NCBI GenBank assembly: GCA_026260175.1 | Contig: JAKCWW010000550.1 | Coordinates: forward strand, 1 to 64,000 | DNA from: Reticulitermes lucifugus | Lineage: Eukaryota > Arthropoda > Insecta > Blattodea > Rhinotermitidae | Reading direction: 5' to 3' | DNA length: 64,000 nt | Part shown: one piece after another, positions 61,101 through 64,000 of the stretch | Numbering within the stretch: the stretch's first letter is position 1 | How the letters are laid out: the number at the start of each line of letters is the position of its first letter | Made by a program: the position numbers and the translations under genes | Notes under the pieces: generated by a model | Databases searched by the model: none | Told to the model about the DNA's origin: nothing | What the model saw: only the letters and a program-made list of their open reading frames with translations

Positions 61101-63594
61101 GTGCAGTATGACTCACTACACCGATTTTCACGGAATTCGCATGCTCAGCGGCATTACGTTAAGACCTTCTGTATCAAATTTCACCAAAATCGGTCAGGAA
61201 ATATAGAAACTAATGGTAGAAATTCATTTATGCTCACAAGTACAGTATGACTGTCACTGCGCTGGTTTTGATGGAAGTCGCGCTTGATCGGTAACGTTCT
61301 GTAAATAAGTCCTGTGCCGGATTTAATGAAAATTCGACAAATGGTTTAGTCAGTGCTACTGGGTCACAGACGGACGGATCTATTCTCCACATAATTCTTT
61401 TTTTTACTTTGTAAAGAACGTAAAAAATTGCTAATCTTTCAATATTTCAGGGCTATCTGCACGTAAGAGGATTGTTATGTAATTTGTCTACCTGATAATG
61501 GAAGTGATAAAAGAGGGTGTTTGAATTCTGTGAAATATGGTGACTTGTCATAAGTGCATCCACGCAGTGTCTCAGTTTTGATCAGAGTAACACTGTCTGC
61601 AGTATGGCTTTCTGTGTCCCCCTCATGGATTTAGAGAAATGTTAAGAGCAGTCAGTGATTAAATTCCTCATAAAGGAAGACAAAAATCCAAAGGAAATTT
61701 TTGATGATAATGGTCGATATTTGTGAACAGTTTTCCTCTGTGGGGTTTATGGTGGACAAAGTGGCACTGGGGCAGGTTTTCCTCCAGGTACTTCAATTTC
61801 TTCCCATCACTGTCACTCCACCAATATTCTATATTCATATTAAATTAATCTGCCACAAATGACCTATTGGCAATTGGCAGCATCATTAAATAAAACATCT
61901 TTGTGTCTCCTGCTGTGAGCAATTTTGACCCACTTTGCTGCCAAATAAAATTTTGGAACAGACACTTCAGATGATTGAAGTTGGCCTGTAAGTCAAACAC
62001 CCTTTTCAGAATCAATCAGGATATTCTTTGCAGAGTGGAATCTGTAATGATGGAAGAAAATTGTATTGAAGTCTATCTGAGCATTATTTAGCACTTTTCT
62101 TCATGAGCTAGACTGTAGGTTGCACTCTTTTTGATTGCATACATAAGAAATGATGATGAACACTCTTGACAAATACGAAACCTTGTTGGACTGAATGTGT
62201 AGTGATAGGCTCTCGTCTGAAGAGTAACGTATGACTCCAGGGGAAAATTAGGAACACCGGAAAAAGATGGGTAGATTCTGTTCTGTAATATTTGTAACAG
62301 GCCGGTTACGTTTTGGAAGGATGATGATGATGACAAGGCACAAGTAATTTATGACTATGAATTTGTATATATATGTTTGTTAGCTTTATCAGCTGTACAC
62401 CTTCCAGCCCCAGACAGTTTTGAAAAAATTGAATATCTTATTTTTAGAATCAGGACAGTGCTGTGTGCAGATTGATTGGTGCCACCACCCACACATTAAC
62501 TCATACTAGCAAAAAGGAAAGTTGTCATGCAAGCCATGCAGAAATATGGGTGAGTGGGGGTGTAGCTCCATTCATTCTTAAATTTAGCAGTAGATGGAGG
62601 TGAGTGGTCAGCTTCATGCACTGACCGCTATATCCCTAGGGAAAGACCCCTTGGTGTAGGGATTCCATTCATCCAGGTTGTCCCGGGACAGTTATAGTTT
62701 TATGGGTTTTTAAGAGCTGTGTCCTGTGGTCTGTAAAATTCAAGCTCATACACCAACTTTATCGGGTTTCGAAGTCTTAAAACTATGACATTCCTTACAA
62801 GGCATACAAACATTTTGACTTTCCCATGGTGGAAGAGAACATCTATAGGATTAGGACAGCCATCAACTACCCTTTAACAGGAAGGAATAGGAGAGGGAGA
62901 GGAAGGTGTGTAGATTGGTGATTATAGATTCTGGACCGACACTGCGAAGGATGAGGAATGGATATGTAAAGAGAAATAAGAAATTGAACTGAGTTTCTGT
63001 ATTATTATTATTATGATTATGATTATTATTATTATTATTATTAATGTTTTGTATCTTATGTAATTTTGTTATCTGAGTTACCTTGTTTTAGTAATATTAG
63101 TAATTTCTCTTCATTTTTATTGTGTGATGTGTTAAAAATTTTGTTTTTTGCCCTCCCCCCTCCACACCACCTACATGTTATTAATTGTCGCGGTTTAGGG
63201 TTTTTTAAAAAATGGGATCCCTGCCTTGGTACCCACTGTATTGGAGTCTGGATGCTTTGAAGTAGAAAAATATTTTTTGCCCCTGTGGGGAATTGCACCA
63301 CATTTCCTTGTTTGTTCAGCCCGTAGCTTGTTCACTGTGGTGACTACACTGTCCTGACTCCCAACTAATTCCTGTGTCATACTTTGACCTTCCTATCACA
63401 TCTGTCAAAATTCATAATTTAGTGTCATCTTACCAAATATTGCTCACTAGTACATAAACCTTGAGAACTGACTGACCGCCATAAAACAACTGAAGGCACA
63501 TATAAGACACAAAAACATGATTCTCACCTCTAGCAGTTTCCTCCTCATTTTCTTCAGTGATTGTTGCGGGACTGTTACTGGGGAGCTGTGGCAT
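28460..63594 (-). CDS. Anoctamin (TMEM16 family), 19 exons, ANO4/5/6-like
   Basis: A ten-helix calcium-activated channel or lipid scramblase. Exons: 63528-63594, 55267-55563, 51269-51441, 46327-46509, 44706-44804, 40591-40730, 40047-40146, 39667-39774, 38192-38397, 37416-37582, 36436-36653, 35360-35524, 34889-35032, 33303-33472, 32595-32734, 32286-32491, 31266-31371, 30188-30363, 28460-28780. All phases agree: 1061 residues. Ser/Pro/Thr-rich N-terminus to about 180; anoctamin dimerisation domain about 180-390 ([18 protein letters not shown]); membrane domain about 390-975, from [19 protein letters not shown] with [11 protein letters not shown] in the first extracellular loop. Calcium-site residues are all present: helix 6 N738 and E742 ([10 protein letters not shown]), helix 7 E788 and E791 (EYLE), helix 8 E820 and D824 (EIRLD). 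The charged C-tail ends EVTR. YAIPDVP and QREK match ANO6; other blocks match ANO4/5, so the orthology within the family is left open. The first exon is uncertain. Confidence 0.95.
29341..29380. repeat. GAT trinucleotide microsatellite
   Basis: AATGATGATGATGACGACGATGATGATG-type repeat in the last anoctamin intron. Confidence 0.85.
29672..29957 (+). mobile_element. tRNA-derived SINE, family 1 (well-preserved head)
   Basis: The head GCCGGGATAGTGTAATCGG has a clear A box, and GGGGTTCGAACCCCGG is a perfect B box with T-arm. The body is as in the 26.0 kb copy (CCAGACTGGCCACG, GAGGTAAAGCAGCTGGGG). On the - strand it yields the peptide [16 protein letters not shown], a familiar artefact of arthropod SINE heads. 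It lies in the last anoctamin intron. The head could fold like a tRNA but is followed by the SINE body, so it is not called a tRNA gene. Confidence 0.88.
30484..30676 (-). mobile_element. tRNA-derived SINE, family 2, with a (TG)n tail
   Basis: On the - strand the head reads ATCCCGGTGGCTGTGCGGTC ... GGCGTAGCTCGGC, with B box GCGGGTTCAAATTCCGC. It then has a short body and ends in TGTGTGTGTGTGTG (plus strand AC repeat at 30484-30502). It sits between anoctamin exons 18 and 17. Confidence 0.75.
33080..33120. repeat. TA dinucleotide microsatellite
   Basis: About 20 TA units in an anoctamin intron, 180 bp downstream of exon 14. Confidence 0.9.
35360..35360 (-). other. GC-AG intron donor, anoctamin intron 12
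   Basis: The exon ends CTCACAAAG and the intron starts GCAAGT. The next exon begins at 35032 after TTATAG. The join reads [17 protein letters not shown], colinear with other anoctamins, and no GT donor nearby fits. It shares the G|GCAAGT context with AP5M1 intron 1. Confidence 0.85.
36862..36888. repeat. TG dinucleotide microsatellite
   Basis: About 13 TG units followed by GCGAGCGC, in an anoctamin intron. Confidence 0.9.
37798..38000 (+). repeat. Palindromic interspersed module (near-perfect foldback)
   Basis: Left arm 37798-37860 (TTCTGGTAAATAATTACTGA ... CTTCATTTTCAGGGTCAAGCT) pairs with right arm 37861-37918 (TGATCCTGAAGATGAAGGCA ... AGTAACTATTTACCAGTT), centred on GGGTCAAGCTTGATCC. A unique tail follows (ATGGCATAACAACCCAGAAG, TTGCTGTGAGAACCTCAGC), shared with the inverted copy at 5118-5255. 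It lies between anoctamin exons 10 and 9. Confidence 0.8.
41069..42660. other. Anoctamin intron 5, no other feature seen
   Basis: The intron between exons 44706-44804 and 40591-40730. I looked for a further exon here because the spacing is large. None has both splice sites and a family match, and the flanking exons join in frame without one. Confidence 0.5.
42664..42839. mobile_element. pogo/Tigger-like MITE with TA duplication and an internal gap
   Basis: The left end CAGTAGAACCCGGATAAGAAG and the right end (complement AAGCAGAACCCTGTTAAGAAG) form about 20-bp inverted repeats, flanked by TA on both sides (42662-42663 and 42840-42841). CAGTRGAACCC is the typical start of pogo/Tigger transposons, which insert at TA. 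The interior repeats AAGAAGT and GGAGTCCC motifs on both sides of 38 N. No coding capacity; length about 176 bp including the gap. Confidence 0.75.
42735..42772. other. Assembly gap (38 N)
   Basis: A run of N at the centre of the symmetric MITE, between the anoctamin exons at 44706-44804 and 40591-40730. Confidence 1.
45480..45690 (+). mobile_element. Decayed SINE-like repeat (family 4)
   Basis: It shares the order 'ACCAGCTATCGTGACCAAGG ... TTTTCACTGTTTCCCC ... GACAAATGGCAGGATAGTACC ... TAAATAAA' with 46660-46810 and 51955-52135 and partly with 50590-50700. The head is too worn to show clear A and B boxes. Confidence 0.45.
46660..46815 (+). mobile_element. Decayed SINE-like repeat (family 4)
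   Basis: GATTTTCTGTGATTCCCCC and GACAAGTGGCCATTTC followed by the tail CATTGTTAAATAAATG. The same tail ends 51955-52135 and a similar one occurs at 2130-2150. Confidence 0.45.
46898..46915. repeat. TG dinucleotide microsatellite
   Basis: A short GTGTGTGTGTGTGT run in the intron upstream of the anoctamin exon at 46327-46509. Confidence 0.75.
47885..48180 (-). mobile_element. tRNA-derived SINE, family 1, inverted copy
   Basis: The reverse complement follows the 26.0 and 29.7 kb copies from head (GGCTGGATGTCC) through CAGACCAACCATGGGGCCC, CACTCACCTCCATCTAGCGC and CATCTTCATGGCATGCAGAG. The B box is degraded. Confidence 0.75.
49141..49180. repeat. TA dinucleotide microsatellite
   Basis: About 20 TA units, in the intron between the anoctamin exons at 51269 and 46509. 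Confidence 0.9.
51955..52135 (+). mobile_element. Decayed SINE-like repeat (family 4)
   Basis: The head-like TTAGCGCATCTGCTTAATG ('can be read as a tRNA A-box region') is followed by GATTTTCTGCAGTGTCTCCAG, GGCAGATGTCAGGAGAGTACC and the tail CATCATTAAATAAAAT. Confidence 0.5.
52318..52615 (+). mobile_element. tRNA-derived SINE, family 3
   Basis: The head ATAACTCAATTGGTTAGTAAC and the B-box-like GGCTTCAATCCC precede a body with GTGGGATTTGTGGCATAC, AAAGTGACACTGAGACAGG and GAGTATTTCGGTTTTTC. The body recurs at 61738-61905 and inverted at 58548-58838. Confidence 0.65.
53818..53931. repeat. Foldback repeat related to the 37.8 kb module
   Basis: CTTTACTCTTCTGGGATGTT and GTGGCATAGG on the left pair with CCTATGCCACATAGTATTCC and AGAAGAGTGAAAG on the right. 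The inner part also carries CATCAGTAACTGATTACC. It shares the GGCAT...CCAGAAG words with 37918-37985 and 5118-5255. Confidence 0.65.
54321..54641. mobile_element. MITE with long terminal inverted repeats
   Basis: Left TIR 54321-54400 (TCAAACACACAATACTCAAC, then CAACAAATGC, CTTATTATTTTTTT, ATTACAATCTCT) is matched in reverse complement by 54569-54641, with a few indels. The single-copy core includes GTCCCTGATGATGATCCCAG and GGTCTAAACATGTTGG. No coding capacity. The target duplication is not obvious. It lies between anoctamin exons 2 and 3. Confidence 0.8.
55613..56823 (-). mobile_element. 5'-truncated LINE with intact C-terminal RT frame
   Basis: On the - strand, 298 uninterrupted codons (56820 to 55924) begin at the reverse transcriptase motif [20 protein letters not shown] and continue through the catalytic [50 protein letters not shown] and [12 protein letters not shown] to the stop. 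This is the palm, thumb and C-terminal part of a Jockey/CR1-like non-LTR element. About 280 nt of 3' UTR follow, ending in an (AAAT)n tail at 55613-55649. The endonuclease and the first RT motifs are absent, so the copy was truncated at its 5' end on insertion. The unbroken frame suggests recent arrival. It sits 50 bp upstream of anoctamin exon 2, in the same orientation as the gene. Confidence 0.9.
57420..57600 (-). mobile_element. Decayed LINE 3' fragment
   Basis: It shares GTCAAGAAATTCTTTACATTT, GGGCTGTTACCATAG and CCTGCCACTTGTCCCTATC with 14885-15100 and 20690-20875. Little coding sense remains. Confidence 0.6.
57765..57771 (-). CDS. Anoctamin candidate alternative first coding exon B (Met-Ile)
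   Basis: ATGATAG immediately before a strong donor GTAAGC at 57764. Spliced to the exon ending at 55563, it gives [11 protein letters not shown], the same phase as exon A. The upstream sequence (57772 to about 58080) would be its 5' UTR and promoter. It is CpG-bearing and contains TGACGTCA. This version of the protein would have 1041 residues. Confidence 0.4.
57772..58080 (-). promoter_or_regulatory. Candidate internal promoter of anoctamin with a CRE palindrome
   Basis: More CpG than the flanks (GTTTCCCGAACGGAG, AAGCCGTGCACAAACG, AATGGCGGCTAG) and a perfect 8-bp cAMP-response/ATF site TGACGTCA at 58012-58019, about 240 nt before the candidate Met-Ile start in the transcribed direction. No TATA box is evident. 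Function is inferred from position and motif only. Confidence 0.35.
58548..58838 (-). mobile_element. tRNA-derived SINE, family 3, inverted copy
   Basis: The reverse complement has B box GGGTTCGATCCCGGG, then CATGTGGGATTTGTGG, AACAAAGTGGCAATGGGAC and GAGTACTTCGCTTTTCC, in the order of 52318-52615. The T/G-rich end at 58548-58562 is probably its tail. Confidence 0.75.
60530..61400 (+). repeat. Tandem array of a ~140-bp unit
   Basis: Units start at the phrase ACCGATTTTCACGGAACTCGC or variants near 60576, 60700, 60841, 60982, 61120 and 61259, spaced 124-141 bp. The central three are the most alike and share GCATTACGTTAAGACCTT, CAAATTTCACCAAAATCGG and GAAATATAGAAACTA. The outer units decay. The right end passes into GACGGACGGATC and a T run. 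It lies between the two candidate first exons of anoctamin. Confidence 0.85.
61738..61905 (+). mobile_element. SINE body fragment, family 3
   Basis: GTGGACAAAGTGGCACTGGG and CCAGGTACTTCAATTTCTTCCC follow the family 3 body. It ends GCATCATTAAATAAAAC. The tRNA head is missing. Confidence 0.6.
62555..63365 (-). mobile_element. Family 1 SINE split by an insertion
   Basis: 62555-62640 matches the tail half of the inverted 47.9 kb SINE (GTAGCTCCATTCATTC, TAGATGGAGGTGAGTGGTC). 63215-63365 matches the head half (GTACCCACTGTATTGGAGTC, TGCCCCTGTGGGGAATTGC). About 570 bp of unrelated sequence, including a TTA microsatellite, separate them. Confidence 0.55.
63001..63043. repeat. TTA trinucleotide microsatellite
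   Basis: TATTATTATTATTATGATTATGATTATTATT-type repeat inside the insertion that splits the SINE. Confidence 0.85.
63528..63594 (-). CDS. Anoctamin candidate first exon A (MPQLPSNSP...)
   Basis: An ATG at 63594 opens 22 codons ([18 protein letters not shown] then ETAR) plus one base, ending in donor G|GTGAGA. It joins exon 55267-55563 (acceptor TTACAG) in frame to give ...[13 protein letters not shown]. An in-frame TGA lies 36 nt before the ATG, so this Met is the only start in the open stretch unless an acceptor lies between them. The composition (acidic, then Ser/Pro) fits the following domain. Confidence 0.5.
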
Positions 63595-64000
63595 GATCAC
63601 CTTAATACAAGTGCCATTCTTTGTGCTGTATCATCCACCTTTACACTCTGTTGCAAGTCTGGATGACACACCTTCACCAGATGGTCACCTCAAGCCACAT
63701 GTTAGGCAGCCCCTCACACATCTAGTGCAGTCTGTTACTGGCAACTCACCTGTTACATCCCACAGTTATTGGCTCTTCCCCCACACTCCCACCCACCTGT
63801 CTCTTTCTACTGTTGTTGGATCAATTGTGTGGCCAGAGTTCACCTTTGCTGGCAGTGTAAATATTGAATGGTTTGGGTCATCGTTGCCTGGACAACGTAT
63901 GTACGAAAGACTACAAAATTTTACATGAATAAATTCTTAGGTTTTTCTTTAACTGAGTCAGTGAACCATAGTTTGTCAAAAATAGTCTTATACCTCTCCA

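Noticed and set aside
63557-63928. 123-codon + strand open frame
   Set aside because: It overlaps the antisense of the in-frame anoctamin first exon. It has no recognisable domain and its composition is ordinary for non-coding DNA.
1-64000. CRISPR arrays, operons or bacterial-type systems
   Set aside because: The window is intron-containing eukaryotic DNA. The regular repeats seen are a minisatellite and microsatellites without spacers.

Overview
This is animal, very probably insect, nuclear DNA. Genes are split by introns of 0.1 to 6 kb with GT-AG (rarely GC-AG) borders, the sequence is AT-rich, and the spaces are filled with LINE pieces, tRNA-headed SINEs, MITEs and microsatellites. CCTAA/TTAGG-type telomere-like strings and the style of the repeats suggest a cockroach or termite (Blattodea); that placement is inference. 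Three host genes could be read by following splice sites and reading phase.

Layout. (1) 195-2355, + strand: the last two coding exons of an unidentified gene ending in a Gln-rich tail. (2) 6110-16856, - strand: a complete ten-exon AP5M1 gene (mu subunit of the AP-5 adaptor complex, 493 residues), with a GC-AG first intron and a CpG-containing 5' flank. A possible divergent first exon lies at 17358-17400. (3) 17.9-28 kb: a repeat-rich intergenic block. It holds a PIF/Harbinger transposon with clear terminal inverted repeats and TTA target duplication (its middle is an assembly gap), two diverged copies of a 0.4 kb repeat interleaved with telomere-like strings, and several decayed LINE fragments. 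(4) 28460-63594, - strand: a 19-exon anoctamin (TMEM16) gene of about 1061 residues, with all six helix 6-8 calcium-site residues present, one GC-AG intron and two candidate first exons that join in the same phase. Its introns carry a young LINE fragment with a 298-codon reading frame, a pogo/Tigger-like MITE, a long-TIR MITE, SINEs and a 140-bp tandem repeat.

The three genes show no evident shared pathway. AP5M1 works in late endosomal sorting; anoctamins are calcium-activated channels or lipid scramblases of the plasma or internal membranes. The convergent or divergent arrangement looks like ordinary insect gene neighbourhood. I found no convincing new biochemical system. The most unusual signals are the GC-AG introns, the alternative anoctamin starts, the palindromic mobile modules and the telomere-like repeat block.
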